A stretch of DNA of 49,046 nt from Candidatus Zhuqueibacterota bacterium (lineage in GTDB: Bacteria; Zhuqueibacterota; Zhuqueibacteria; Thermofontimicrobiales; Sulfurfontimicrobiaceae): contig JAFGMA010000147.1 of the NCBI GenBank assembly GCA_016927835.1, positions 1-49,046 of the forward strand. Reading direction: 5' to 3'. Below the pieces are notes generated by a model that was not told where the DNA came from, made no database searches, and was given only the letters and a program-made list of their open reading frames with translations. The position numbers and the translations under genes are program-made. Below are positions 9,096 to 18,157 of the stretch, piece by piece. Positions within the stretch are counted from its first letter, which is position 1. Every line of letters starts with the position of its first letter.

Positions 9096-9530
9096 GTGAT
9101 GAGTAAAAACCAATTTTCAACTAATTTTACGGCTTTCTGGCTGGTGCTTTTGGGAACATGTATCAGCGTTTGCTGCTTTTTTCTACCCTGGCTAAAGGTA
9201 AAATTACTCGTTGGAAGTATGAACGAAAGCGGATTCGAGTTGAGTTCGAAATCCTCTGTGCTCTGGGTCGTTATCGCGCTGGCAGTCATCATTGAATTAG
9301 GTTCTTTATTTACCCTGATCTTCAAGCGAAAGACGATGAAACGGATCGCTATCATCGCTTCAGTGCTCGGAATAATATTCATCGTGCTGATTTACTTTTC
9401 GATCACCAGTGAAATGCAAAGCGGCGTTAAAAAGGTGATCGGATATGAATTTCATCCGGCGTTTTGGGCAGAAATAGCCGGCTTCGGTATTGCTTTACTG
9501 GGGACTTTGTTTTTGCGAACAAGGGAATAG
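9096..9530 (+). CDS. Small membrane protein of unknown function
   Basis: A 144-residue protein with four predicted membrane helices (about residues 11-31, 54-76, 83-103 and 120-140) and short basic loops. I do not recognise a family. The start is GTG at 9096 or ATG at 9099; both follow GGAG (9086-9089) at acceptable spacing. It lies 138 bp after the HldE-like gene and 44 bp before the MEMO-family gene, so it may be co-transcribed with the latter. Confidence 0.65.
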   Translation: MMSKNQFSTNFTAFWLVLLGTCISVCCFFLPWLKVKLLVGSMNESGFELSSKSSVLWVVIALAVIIELGSLFTLIFKRKTMKRIAIIASVLGIIFIVLIYFSITSEMQSGVKKVIGYEFHPAFWAEIAGFGIALLGTLFLRTRE

Positions 9531-9574
9531 CATCTCAAATCGCACACTAAAACAGCAGCAGAGGGAATCGTAAA

Positions 9575-10426
9575 ATGGCTCAGGAAATAAAGCCAACGGA
9601 CATACGAAAGCCTGTTTCGGCTGACAGGTTTTATCCGGGCAATAAAAATAAATTGATAAAACAAATCGACGACTTGCTGTCGAATACAACATCGAGCAGG
9701 ATTGACGGTCAAATCAGGGGGATCATTGCGCCCCATGCGGCTTATGTATATTCCGGATCAGCCGCGGCTGAAGCGTATATTCAATTGAAAAACAGGCATT
9801 ACGATGTCGTTGCCGTAATCGCCGCCACTCATTACCATGAAACTATTCGCGGTGTTTCCGTCTTCAACGGCGCTGCATACCAAACAGCATTGGGTCTGGT
9901 CCCTGTCGCCCAGGCGCTTGCGAACGCCCTCATTCGGCGCGATGATAAGTTGATTTCAACATTTAGCGGGCATCGCCAGGAGCATTCGCTGGAAATTCAG
10001 TTGCCATTTCTGCAGACTGTGCTGTCCGAATTTCAAATCATCCCCATCGTTGTGCTGGATCAGGATTATGAATTATACACCATTCTGGGCGAGAATCTGG
10101 CACAAATTTTAGCCGGCAAAAATGCGCTGATTGTGGCAAGCAGTGATCTGTCGCATTATCATTCGGATGCACTCGCACGAAAACTGGATTCAGTCACAAT
10201 CGAACATATCAAGAATTTTGATTACCAGGGTTTGGCAGACGACCTTTCGCACGATGTATGCGAGGCTTGCGGCGGTGGACCCATGATTTCGGCGATGATC
10301 GCTTGCGAAAAACTGGGCGCCAAAAAGGTCGAAATTCTCAAGTATATGACATCAGGCGATGTGATGGACTTCGACAAAAGCAGGGTGGTTGGGTATTTAT
10401 CGGCAGCAATGTATCAGGCAGCGTGA
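9575..10426 (+). CDS. MEMO1-family protein (AmmeMemoRadiSam protein B type)
   Basis: A 283-residue member of the MEMO family, structurally related to class III extradiol dioxygenases. Visible signatures are the opening RKPVSADRFYPG, IIAPHAAYVYSG with H54, AATHYHE with His 86/88, HSLEIQLPFLQ, SSDLSHYH and CGGGPMISAM. Length and motif order fit the whole family. In many bacteria MEMO genes are linked to an AMMECR1 gene and a radical SAM gene; here no AMMECR1 frame is visible, and the only radical SAM gene nearby (5270-6196) is on the other strand and is PflX-like. A likely terminator follows the stop. The reaction is unknown in bacteria. Confidence 0.88.
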   Translation: MAQEIKPTDIRKPVSADRFYPGNKNKLIKQIDDLLSNTTSSRIDGQIRGIIAPHAAYVYSGSAAAEAYIQLKNRHYDVVAVIAATHYHETIRGVSVFNGAAYQTALGLVPVAQALANALIRRDDKLISTFSGHRQEHSLEIQLPFLQTVLSEFQIIPIVVLDQDYELYTILGENLAQILAGKNALIVASSDLSHYHSDALARKLDSVTIEHIKNFDYQGLADDLSHDVCEACGGGPMISAMIACEKLGAKKVEILKYMTSGDVMDFDKSRVVGYLSAAMYQAA

Positions 10427-10428
10427 TC

Positions 10429-10474
10429 TGAGCGAATACTCGTCAGGAAGTTCGCTCATTCAACGCGATTTTTT
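10429..10474 (+). terminator. Probable terminator after the MEMO-family gene
   Basis: A perfect 8-bp stem TGAGCGAA (10429-10436) / TTCGCTCA (10451-10458) lies three bases past the stop, with an outer GCGT/ACGC pairing (10421-10424 and 10463-10466). A T-rich run (GATTTTTT) follows at 10467-10474. The internal loops make it weaker than the other terminators. Confidence 0.5.
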
Positions 10475-10611
10475 ATATTATCCATAGAAACTGACTTCAA
10501 CGTATTCAGCAATTACGGCGGGCACCACTTAATCCTGCCTTTTCATCTTCAACTATTCGCCTGGCGCAATAACGCGATGGGTCAATTGCCGGTGAGGATT
10601 GACAGCGACGG

Positions 10612-11523
10612 ATGATGACCAAAAAAAGTGTGGCAATTATCGGGTGTGGACGCGTTGGCTCAAATTTAGCGTTCTCATTGTGGAAAACCAAAAAATATGC
10701 AATACGCGCCCTGATCGATACGCAGCTTTCTGTTGCAGGTGCGCTGGCGGGTCGTACAGAATGCCCGGTTTATTCGGTGAGCATTAATTCAATCCCCGAC
10801 GAACCCTTGCTGATACTCATAGCCACGCCAGACGATGCCATCAACGATGTCGCTAAAAATCTGGCTGCACGCACTGACTTTGAGTTCTCTCGGTGTCTGG
10901 TTGCACATACCTCAGGGGCACTATCTTCGGATATCCTTCAACCACTTGCCGAAAAGGGTGCAAAAATCGCGTCACTCCATCCGGTGCAGTCCTTCAGCAA
11001 ATTTGAACAGCAGCCAACCAGTCTCAAAAATCTGTATTTCGGAATCGAAGCGGCTCCTGATGTTGCCATTGAGATTGACAGCATTATAAAGGATTTGGGC
11101 GGCAGAGCTGTGCATATCGCACCAGAAATGAAAGCATTCTACCATCTTGCCTGCGCAATCACCAGCAATTTTTCAGTAACTTTGCTGTATATCGCTTTAA
11201 ATATTCTCCAATTTACGGGCATTGACAAAGCGATTGCTGCCAAGATACTCGAACCGCTGGTTTCAACCACTTTACAAAATATTGCTGAAAGTTCCCCGGA
11301 GGCTGCATTGACCGGTCCTATCGTGCGTGGTGATATCGAAACCATCACGAAGCATCTGAATGCGCTGAAATCTGAATTTCCGGAATTTGCAGCCTGCTAT
11401 GTACAACTGGCAAAAATTACAAATAAAATCGGATTCGATGCACAGCGAATCACAAAGGCGCAATCCGATAATCTTGTGGACTTAATAAATCAATTTTCAA
11501 AGAGTGAGGGAGTATTTAAATGA
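10612..11523 (+). CDS. Rossmann-fold DUF2520 protein (putative NAD(P)-dependent oxidoreductase)
   Basis: A 303-residue protein with an N-terminal Rossmann domain (VAIIGCGRVGSNLA, residues ~7-20) and a C-terminal helical DUF2520 domain. Family hallmarks are HTSGALSSDIL, SLHPVQSF and the TGPIVRGD motif. The fold is that of pyrroline-5-carboxylate and ketopantoate reductase relatives, but the substrate of DUF2520 proteins is not established. In many genomes the gene is near panC or folate genes; here folC is 5 kb away and panC is not seen. Two ATG codons (10612, 10615) could start it. Its stop overlaps the next gene's start (ATGA), so the pair is co-translated. Confidence 0.85.
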   Translation: MMTKKSVAIIGCGRVGSNLAFSLWKTKKYAIRALIDTQLSVAGALAGRTECPVYSVSINSIPDEPLLILIATPDDAINDVAKNLAARTDFEFSRCLVAHTSGALSSDILQPLAEKGAKIASLHPVQSFSKFEQQPTSLKNLYFGIEAAPDVAIEIDSIIKDLGGRAVHIAPEMKAFYHLACAITSNFSVTLLYIALNILQFTGIDKAIAAKILEPLVSTTLQNIAESSPEAALTGPIVRGDIETITKHLNALKSEFPEFAACYVQLAKITNKIGFDAQRITKAQSDNLVDLINQFSKSEGVFK

Positions 11524-13475
11524 AGAACGGTATTATTTCGATGCTGCTTATTGGTTGTTTACTATTATGTTGTGGCGAATCGGACAAATTTTTAATCCAG
11601 TGGTCACCGAAAAATCCGGTACAGGGCGATGCGATAGCAATTCGCTATAATGCTCAACACGAGAATGCGCTGATAAAAACCGCTTCAAAAGTTAACTTAA
11701 TCGCGGAAATTATCTATCCTGATTCCAGTGCAACCATTGTGATGCCCATGCAACAGGAAGGGAATATATTTACGGCAACCATCGCCACCGGAGAAGATGC
11801 AATTTTCCTCGGATTCAAACTTGAAGATGACCAGGGGCACACCGAAGATAATGACAGCCGGGGTTGGAATCTCTTGTTCCGCGATTTATCGGGAATGGTG
11901 GTGGAAAACGGTTATTACGAGTTGGGCAAAACCTGGGATGGCGCCAGCAGATCGGGGGCGCCGCCGCTGTACGCAAAAGCGCTGGAGAGCTATCAAAAAG
12001 AACTCAAAGCGTATCCGGAAAATTTTCATGTTTTCGGCTCGATATGGAAAATCCTGATCCGTCTCGCTGAAAAACAGGAAGATAGCTCGTCAGACCCGAG
12101 CAGCCTGGAGCATTCGGAACTTCGAGCGCTCTCAGACCTGGAAACATCTTTTGAATGGGCAAAGATGGCAAAAACGCCTGGCGAAATCAGGCGACGAATT
12201 CCGGCGGTTCTTGATAGCCTGCTGAATCTGTATCCCAAAAACGAAGACGCGCTAAAACTCGCGTTTGATTTATATCTCATGTTTCTTAATAACAAGCCTA
12301 AGGCAATATATTATGGCGAAAAGTTTTTGCTCGAATACCCTTCCAGTCCGGATGCAGCCACTGTCGCCTATTATTTGATATTTTTGAAATATCGGGACTC
12401 ACGGCTCGAGCAGGTTCAAAAATTAGAGAGCCTGTTGAAAGATTATCCCGCATTTAAAAGTAAAGAATTTGTTTACATGCGGCTGGCTAATAATTATATG
12501 ATGCTGCAGAAGCCTGAACAAGCGCAGGAAGCATATTTGAAAACTATTGAGGCGAATTCTGAAGACTTGACTGGCTACCTGGCAGTAGCCAACGGATACA
12601 TCCAGAACGGGAAACTGGAAGAAGCAAAGAAATATGTGATGCAAGCATTCGATCAATGTACCATTGAGAATTCTCAAAAACTCTACCCATGGATCAATGG
12701 CATGGATCGGTTGCAGCGATTAAAATGGGATGAAGCCGGTATTAATTCAACGCTGGCTAAGGTGCGTTTTGAAGCAGGGGATTATGAAGGCGCCATTCAA
12801 AACCGTGTGAAAGCCCTCGAATTGGGAACGCAATTTCCAGCCTGGGAGTGGGAAGGCATTGGAAACGCCTACCTGAAATTGGACAACAAGCAGCAAGCGC
12901 GCGATGCCTTTTTCGAAGCGCTCTCTATCAATGCCCAGCAAGAAGGGGCACTCAATGCGTTGATCCAGATGTACCGGGCAGAATTCGGTTCGGATAAAGG
13001 ATTTGAGGATTATCTTGATCGCACGCTGTTTTCCCATAAGAAGAAAACCGCAAAACCGGCTCCGGATTTCGAAGTTAAAAAGCTTGATGGAACCGGATTC
13101 CGACTGTCTGAAAACAAGGGTAAAATTGTCGTGATCTATTTCTGGGCAACGGCTGCCGAGCATTGCCTCAAGGAAATCCCGGCATTGAATGATTTGGTTC
13201 AGCACTTTCGGAATAATCCGAATGTGATCTTTTTAGCCATTTCCATTGAAAAAAAATCTGCGCTGGACAAAATTGCTGCCGAAGCAAACTTTTTATACCA
13301 GCAATGCTACCTGGGCGATCAAGCAATGAAAACGTTGGATGTACTGGGATTTCCGACACACATTATCGTCGATGGCAACGGGCTGGAGCGGTTCAGGCAG
13401 ATCGGCTATATTCCGGGCGTAGAGCAAACGCTGGGCAAAAAAATCAATTCCCTGCTTTCCGAGTTGACTTCATAG
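11520..13475 (+). CDS. TPR-redoxin lipoprotein (TlpA-like domain lacking the first active-site Cys)
   Basis: A 651-residue secreted protein. A hydrophobic N-terminus ends in LLLCCGES (C17/C18), suggesting lipoprotein export. An N-terminal beta domain (~25-115) is followed by a long tetratricopeptide region (~140-500) and a C-terminal thioredoxin/TlpA-like domain (~520-645). The redoxin keeps the cis-Pro region (GFPTHIIVD) and the strand before the active site, but the usual WCxxC is AAEHC at residues 545-549. The N-terminal nucleophilic Cys is therefore replaced by Ala, and only the resolving Cys (C549) remains, so ordinary disulfide exchange is unlikely. It overlaps the DUF2520 gene by four bases. 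A role in envelope protein assembly is only a guess. Confidence 0.82.
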   Translation: MKNGIISMLLIGCLLLCCGESDKFLIQWSPKNPVQGDAIAIRYNAQHENALIKTASKVNLIAEIIYPDSSATIVMPMQQEGNIFTATIATGEDAIFLGFKLEDDQGHTEDNDSRGWNLLFRDLSGMVVENGYYELGKTWDGASRSGAPPLYAKALESYQKELKAYPENFHVFGSIWKILIRLAEKQEDSSSDPSSLEHSELRALSDLETSFEWAKMAKTPGEIRRRIPAVLDSLLNLYPKNEDALKLAFDLYLMFLNNKPKAIYYGEKFLLEYPSSPDAATVAYYLIFLKYRDSRLEQVQKLESLLKDYPAFKSKEFVYMRLANNYMMLQKPEQAQEAYLKTIEANSEDLTGYLAVANGYIQNGKLEEAKKYVMQAFDQCTIENSQKLYPWINGMDRLQRLKWDEAGINSTLAKVRFEAGDYEGAIQNRVKALELGTQFPAWEWEGIGNAYLKLDNKQQARDAFFEALSINAQQEGALNALIQMYRAEFGSDKGFEDYLDRTLFSHKKKTAKPAPDFEVKKLDGTGFRLSENKGKIVVIYFWATAAEHCLKEIPALNDLVQHFRNNPNVIFLAISIEKKSALDKIAAEANFLYQQCYLGDQAMKTLDVLGFPTHIIVDGNGLERFRQIGYIPGVEQTLGKKINSLLSELTS

Positions 13476-13603
13476 GTTGTGAGTTCGCTGAAGGTTGTCC
13501 CGGATCAGGAATTTCTTAAATCCAGCAGGGGAATGGCATCTCTCGCTAAGGCTTTCGGAAGTGATTAGAAAGTCGTATTCCGAAACCACAAATTTTATTC
13601 TGA

Positions 13604-13664
13604 GCCCACGAAATGCACCCTCACGCTATAGTGGTTACAGGGCGCATTTCGTGGGCATTTTTTT
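13604..13664 (+). terminator. Strong hairpin terminator (GCCCACGAAATGC arms)
   Basis: Arms GCCCACGAAATGC (13604-13616) and its exact complement (13644-13656) form a 13-bp stem that extends by CCCT/AGGG past one mismatch. ATTTTTTT follows, then TGTTAC. The arms and the TGTTAC tail resemble the hairpin at 41046-41104, so it may be a member of a dispersed repeat that also works as a terminator between the convergent genes here. Confidence 0.8.
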
Positions 13665-13729
13665 GTTACCGCCGGTGAAATGCTTTCGCAAAGACTCAGT
13701 TATATTTGATACTCGGCTGCAAAAAGTTG

Positions 13730-14311
13730 TCACACCAAATCGCACGCATCCGCCGGCATCCAGTGTGCATCCTTTCCTTCCCATTTAACATTGCACCCGA
13801 TTGGATTGGTAAGCGGAATACTCAGCGGCGCTCCGGCTAAATGCTGTTCCAGCGCCCGTTCGAGATCGTTGACCTTCATCTTGCTTGTATCACGCGGATT
13901 ATCAACACCCCTGCCGGTATATACAAGTCTGCGCTTATTGTCGAATACGTAGAAATGAGGCGTACGCAACGCCCCGTAAGCGCGCGCGATATCCTGTGAT
14001 TCGTCATACAGATAGAGCCAGGGGAATTTATATTGTTTCATCCGCTCAACCATGTGCTCGAAATCATCTTCGGGATACGTGTTTTTGCTATTCGAGTTGA
14101 TTCCCACGAAGCGAACACCCTTTGAGGCAAATTTTTCAGCCGTTCGCCGGGTAACCTCATCCGAACCGATGACGTACGGACAATGATTGCAGGTGAAGAA
14201 GACAACCAATACGGGCGCGTTTTCAAAATCCGATAATTGGTATGTTTTGCCATCGGTTGCCGGCAGTTTGAAATCAGGTGCTTTTTGATCGGGTTGTAGG
14301 GTGAATGCCAT
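13730..14311 (-). CDS. Thioredoxin-like (AhpC/TSA-type) protein
   Basis: A 193-residue cytoplasmic redoxin that opens with [20 protein letters not shown], typical of the AhpC/TSA-redoxin fold. It has a CxxC active site in [10 protein letters not shown] (C41, C44), then GINSNS and the cis-Pro RTPHFYVFD. This 'CNHCPYV' group is common in many phyla and is annotated only as a thioredoxin family protein. No signal peptide is visible. It is likely a peroxidase or thiol reductase. It is transcribed alone, converging on the TPR-redoxin gene. Confidence 0.87.
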   Translation of the reverse strand: MAFTLQPDQKAPDFKLPATDGKTYQLSDFENAPVLVVFFTCNHCPYVIGSDEVTRRTAEKFASKGVRFVGINSNSKNTYPEDDFEHMVERMKQYKFPWLYLYDESQDIARAYGALRTPHFYVFDNKRRLVYTGRGVDNPRDTSKMKVNDLERALEQHLAGAPLSIPLTNPIGCNVKWEGKDAHWMPADACDLV

Positions 14312-14369
14312 AATATCATCTCCTTTTGATGGGATTTATTAGAGCTCTGCAAAATGAGGCTGAAGCCAG

Positions 14370-14397
14370 TTCATCCTTCGACTTCGCTCAGGATGAA
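14370..14397. repeat. Short inverted repeat (TTCATCCT...AGGATGAA)
   Basis: Arms TTCATCCT (14370-14377) and AGGATGAA (14390-14397) surround TCGACTTCGCTC. This is the well-known 'CCTTCGACTTCGCTCAGGATGA' type of intergenic repeat. It lies at the start of a gene-free stretch (14312-15080) that also carries the larger repeat at 14678-14903. Confidence 0.6.
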
Positions 14398-14677
14398 GCT
14401 GCGCTTAATCTATTGATAATTATAGCCTGAGGACTTCATGATGTGCGAAGCGGTCCGCCGCCGCGGTCGAACCATGATTTTTATTAAATTGGCTATTTTG
14501 CAAAACTCTGTAAGGTTTATACGTTAGCGAATTGAGCGACCATTCTAATTCCCGGTATATTTAACTCAATGCCCGATTAAATAAGCATTTCAAAACATCC
14601 GGACGTGATCCCTTTTGGGATTACGACGATTTGAACAGCATGCAATAGCCGCTTCGGTTGCCTCTTTCGCATACTAT

Positions 14678-14903
14678 CTTCGGGTGCAATCCCATAATTT
14701 CGTAGCCGATAACGCGTCGTCTATACTTCGAAAAAACGACATTTAGGCATGATCCTTTAACCCATCCGCCGCCCCTTCCCTTAAACCAAGGGAAGGAGAG
14801 AGAACCGGGGAGCAAGTTCCCCTTCTCTATTGTTTAGGGAAGGGGCAAGGGGTGGTGCGGCATGCCGATAGGTAAGTATGAAGCGCACCTATTCCGTAGC
14901 AAT
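14678..14903 (+). repeat. Dispersed repeat, copy A (inverted partner at 36770-36936)
   Basis: The segment shares, in order, CTTCGGGTGCAATCC, CATGATCCTTTAACCCATCC, CCCCTTCCCTTA and ATGAAGCGCACCTATTCCG with the reverse complement of 36770-36936, with point changes and a longer middle. The middle is an imperfect palindrome (CCCCTTCCCT...AGGGAAGGGG). No coding frame is conserved between the copies. The rest of 14312-15080 shows no convincing gene. Confidence 0.75.
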
Positions 14904-15080
14904 GTTCTCAATATTGATTCGGGAATTTTTATATTTTAAACACTTTTATCTTCTAAATATTAATACCTTATGTCAGTTAAGCAATTACCGAAATTGTGGG
15001 ATTGCTCCCCTATCTTCTTTGTCGCTGCATACCGCCTCGTTCCTTCATTTGTTGCGGATTCATCATCAACCACCTCATTA

Positions 15081-16181
15081 TTAAATTGGCGACAACTCCT
15101 CCCAGACATCGATCAGCCGGTGATAATTTTGGATCATCCGGGGCGTCATCAGGCTGATGGGGCAGGCGGTATTGCGTAATACCATCCGGTATTTCCCGCC
15201 TTCGAATGCCGCGCGCGTTGCCCGTTCGACAGCAGCCGCGTTATCATTCTCCAGAATCCGCGATTCGATGTTGCCCGCCAGCGTTATCCGTCCGTTTGCC
15301 AGGGCTTTGGCTTCGGCAAAACTGATGTCGCCATCCGGGGGCGGCTCCACCGGCTCGAAAAAATCCCCGCCGCGGGCGATCACTTTTTCGAGTGTCGTTC
15401 TCACATTCCCATGACAGTGAACGTGGCTGATAGCGCCGGCAGCATGAATACGCGCGATGACCGGTTTTTCGAACTGCTGAACCAATGCATCATAAATTTC
15501 CGCAGAAGCCATGGGCGGCGTAATCCATTCACAGCCGCCCATCCAAACCCATTCAATCGTATTTTGCGCCAGAAGGACATCCAGAATGCGCAGTATCCGC
15601 TCCATGCATTGTTCTGATAGCTCCCGGAGCAGGTTTAATTCCGAGGCGCAGAATTCAAGGAAAGTATCGTAGGGCATCATGCCGGCGACGCAGACAAAAG
15701 GAGATGAAACCCCGGTATGTACGATTCCTCGCGCATTGAAACCAGCCGGAAGATTTGCCAGACCGGGAGGCACCAGTTCCTCCGGCAACTCCCAGCGAAT
15801 CAAGCGTATTTTTTCGATGTCAACCAGGGTTTCAACCGGATACTTGATGGTCCAGAGTGTGCGACTGACTGTATTCTCGCTGGTGACCGCCGTCAATTTA
15901 CCTTTTGGCGTGCTGATCACAGACGTTGTGGTCACATTTCCGTTTTCTCTTTTCTGCGAAACAGTTTTGATACACTGAGGCGGAGTGACCAGATAGCGGT
16001 TAATATACGATGGAATGCTATGAAAAAAATGAATTTGCTCTGAAATCCGCTCGAAAATTTTCCGTTTAGCGGTTTCGTTGATTTCGTCAGCGCTGGTGAA
16101 ATGGAATCCTTCTAAGAAGAGCGGCACGCGGTCAGCCCAATCGCCGCGCGCTGTGGCGAGGAGTCTTTCGCGAGGGGTCAT
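15081..16181 (-). CDS. Uroporphyrinogen decarboxylase-family protein (methyltransferase-like)
   Basis: A 366-residue URO-D superfamily protein. It starts TPRERLLATARGDWADRVP, the usual opening of this family, and has a C-terminal HVHCHGN motif, then FEPVEPPPDGD and LAGNIESR. True HemE residues are not conserved and no heme genes surround it, so it is more likely one of the cobalamin- or corrinoid-linked methyltransferase relatives (MtaA/MtbA-like) or an uncharacterised branch. No corrinoid protein gene is nearby. It is transcribed alone, and the 5-prime region 16182-16300 shows no clear promoter. Confidence 0.8.
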   Translation of the reverse strand: MTPRERLLATARGDWADRVPLFLEGFHFTSADEINETAKRKIFERISEQIHFFHSIPSYINRYLVTPPQCIKTVSQKRENGNVTTTSVISTPKGKLTAVTSENTVSRTLWTIKYPVETLVDIEKIRLIRWELPEELVPPGLANLPAGFNARGIVHTGVSSPFVCVAGMMPYDTFLEFCASELNLLRELSEQCMERILRILDVLLAQNTIEWVWMGGCEWITPPMASAEIYDALVQQFEKPVIARIHAAGAISHVHCHGNVRTTLEKVIARGGDFFEPVEPPPDGDISFAEAKALANGRITLAGNIESRILENDNAAAVERATRAAFEGGKYRMVLRNTACPISLMTPRMIQNYHRLIDVWEELSPI

Positions 16182-16590
16182 TCTAAATTCCTCTAAAAAT
16201 TAATTGCAGGCAATTTTGTTTTATACGACCAGAGGGAACCAACGTGAATGTCAAAAAAAATAAGAAAGCATATTTTTCTTTTTTGTTGATGCAATTTAGC
16301 AATCATGCCTCTACTTTTAAAATCGTTATATGATTTAAAATCTGCATTGTTCAAAATCTTCGCCGGTACACGCCATCTGGCGGTTATAAATATTTGCACT
16401 CGGACATCAAAACTGCGTGTTGCGATAGCTTTCAGCAAACCGGAAACTATTCGCATTATTCTTCGTTTAGTGTATGAATTAATCTGAGCCGTTGGGGATC
16501 ACCTGGTTTAGAGCGATGCACTATTGGCTGGCTTTCAGGTGCGCATCTTTCTGAAATTGATTTTTTGATTGAAATTATGGGGAATCGTCG
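16182..16590. other. Intergenic region between divergent genes
   Basis: This 409-base gap lies between the divergent URO-D-family gene and folC. It should hold both promoters. A minus-strand TTGACA (16254-16249) is present, but no -10 box stands at a normal distance. Short open frames in both directions have no protein-like features. I see no repeat or RNA. Confidence 0.4.
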
Positions 16591-17889
16591 ATGACATATC
16601 AGGATGCGACAGATTACCTGTTTAATTTAGAGCGTTTTGGAATCAAGCTTGGACTGGACAGAATGACCAGCTTCCTCGAGGCGATTGGCAATCCGCAGGC
16701 ACAATTTAAAGCTATCCATGTTGCGGGAACGAATGGGAAAGGGTCGACCTGTGCTATTTTGGAATCGATATTGCGCCAATCGGGAGCAAAAACCGGATTA
16801 TATACATCGCCGCATTTGGTGCGCGCCGAGGAGCGCATAAAAATCAATGGCGTCCCAATCGATACCGCCGATTTTTTAAACTATGTTGTGCAGTTTCAGC
16901 CGCTGATAGACAAATTCAGAATGACTTTTTTTGAATCGCTGACCGCGATTGCCTTTCACTATTTTGCCCAGCACCAGATTGACATTGCTGTGCTGGAAGT
17001 AGGTCTCGGCGGCAGACTCGACGCAACAAACGTTGTAACGCCCCAGCAGACATTGATCACCTCGATAAGTTACGATCATCAACTCGTACTCGGCAGGAGC
17101 CTGGAACAGATCGCCGGCGAAAAGGCAGGCATATTGAAGCCGGGTGTCCCGTGCTTCACCAATAACAATGATCCCTTGATAGTCAATATTATCAAACAAA
17201 AATGCGACTCTCTTGGCTGTCAGTTTTTTCCGGTATGGGAGCTGGTTGAAATTGGTAGCGCTGTTTTTGCGCCCGAATCGAGCCGGTTTGATTTGAAAAT
17301 CGGATCTCAGTTATTCACTCAACTTGAAATACCACTTGCCGGACGAATTCAGCTTGATAATGCCGCTCTTGCTGTCTTTTCCGCTTTTAATTTGGATCCG
17401 CACTGTTGCGCCGTCACGCCTGAAAGCATTTATAAAGGTCTTCGCACCGTGAATTGGCACGGACGGCTGCAACTTATCAAAGACGTACCCCGCGTACTGG
17501 TTGATGTCGCACATAATAGCGGCGGGATGTCTGTGTTTGTGTCAAACTTGAAAGATATTTATGAATATAATCGATTGATTTGTATTTTGGGGGTCATGGA
17601 AGATAAGGATTGTGCGAGCATGCTGAAGACGCTCTCAACGGTAGCAGATACCCTCATCGCTGTGGCACCGCAATACAAACGAGCGCTGCCTGCCGAAGAA
17701 ATCGCCCGAACAGCAGCGCCCTTTTTCCGTGAGGTCGTGACGATACCACGTATTAACGAGGCATTTGCGTACGCCCTTTCACGCACATCAGTTCGCGATC
17801 TTCTCTGTATCGTGGGATCGCACTTTACGGTCGGAGAGCTTCTCTCGCCTGAAAATCGAAAGCAATTTGGCTTCAATATTTTTTTATAA
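16591..17889 (+). CDS. folC: Folylpolyglutamate synthase / dihydrofolate synthase
   Basis: A 432-residue Mur-ligase-family enzyme that adds glutamate to folates (and probably to dihydropteroate). The ATP-binding motif HVAGTNGKGST is at residues 43-53. SPHLVRAEERIKING, LEVGLGGRLDATNVV, SYDHQLVLGRSLEQIAGEKAGILK and the later DVAHNSGG are all FolC landmarks; the last differs slightly from the usual DGAHNP. Length is normal and the protein looks complete. It is cytoplasmic and central to one-carbon metabolism. The ATG at 16591 is preceded by a GGGGAA ribosome site. lspA follows behind its own promoter. Confidence 0.93.
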   Translation: MTYQDATDYLFNLERFGIKLGLDRMTSFLEAIGNPQAQFKAIHVAGTNGKGSTCAILESILRQSGAKTGLYTSPHLVRAEERIKINGVPIDTADFLNYVVQFQPLIDKFRMTFFESLTAIAFHYFAQHQIDIAVLEVGLGGRLDATNVVTPQQTLITSISYDHQLVLGRSLEQIAGEKAGILKPGVPCFTNNNDPLIVNIIKQKCDSLGCQFFPVWELVEIGSAVFAPESSRFDLKIGSQLFTQLEIPLAGRIQLDNAALAVFSAFNLDPHCCAVTPESIYKGLRTVNWHGRLQLIKDVPRVLVDVAHNSGGMSVFVSNLKDIYEYNRLICILGVMEDKDCASMLKTLSTVADTLIAVAPQYKRALPAEEIARTAAPFFREVVTIPRINEAFAYALSRTSVRDLLCIVGSHFTVGELLSPENRKQFGFNIFL

Positions 17890-18051
17890 AAGCGTTTGAA
17901 TGAAATGCCGAATTCGTCATGCGCTATATTTACATATTTTGATCATAATTCGGTTTGAAATTGGAAGATAATCAATCATATTTAACCGATGTCTAATGAT
18001 GGAATGAACTGAGGCATAGTCAGAGGGATTCAGGCAGGATTCAAAATGACC

Positions 18052-18080
18052 TTGACATTTAATGATTTCTTCTTTATATT
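18052..18080 (+). promoter_or_regulatory. Sigma-70 promoter of lspA (TTGACA-17-TATATT)
   Basis: A perfect -35 TTGACA (18052-18057), a 17-bp spacer and TATATT (18075-18080) predict transcription from about 18087. The identical box pair and spacing occur before the PorV-like gene (48412-48440, minus strand). The promoter lies inside the longest open frame of lspA, so the longest start cannot be right if this promoter is used. Confidence 0.75.
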
Positions 18081-18157
18081 ATCGCCACAATTTAATTTCT
18101 AGTTTAATAATACGCGTAATAACCTTCAATCTTCCTAAACGATACACGGGTTTATAT

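Noticed and set aside
5270..10426. A complete AmmeMemoRadiSam system (MEMO, AMMECR1, radical SAM)
   Set aside because: No AMMECR1 gene is in the window, and the radical SAM protein looks PflX-like and lies on the opposite strand.
14878..15084. Short open frames between the repeat and the URO-D-family gene
   Set aside because: They start inside the dispersed repeat and are not conserved in its second copy.
15081..16181. hemE assignment
   Set aside because: The protein is a divergent URO-D superfamily member without the neighbours or motifs expected of heme synthesis.
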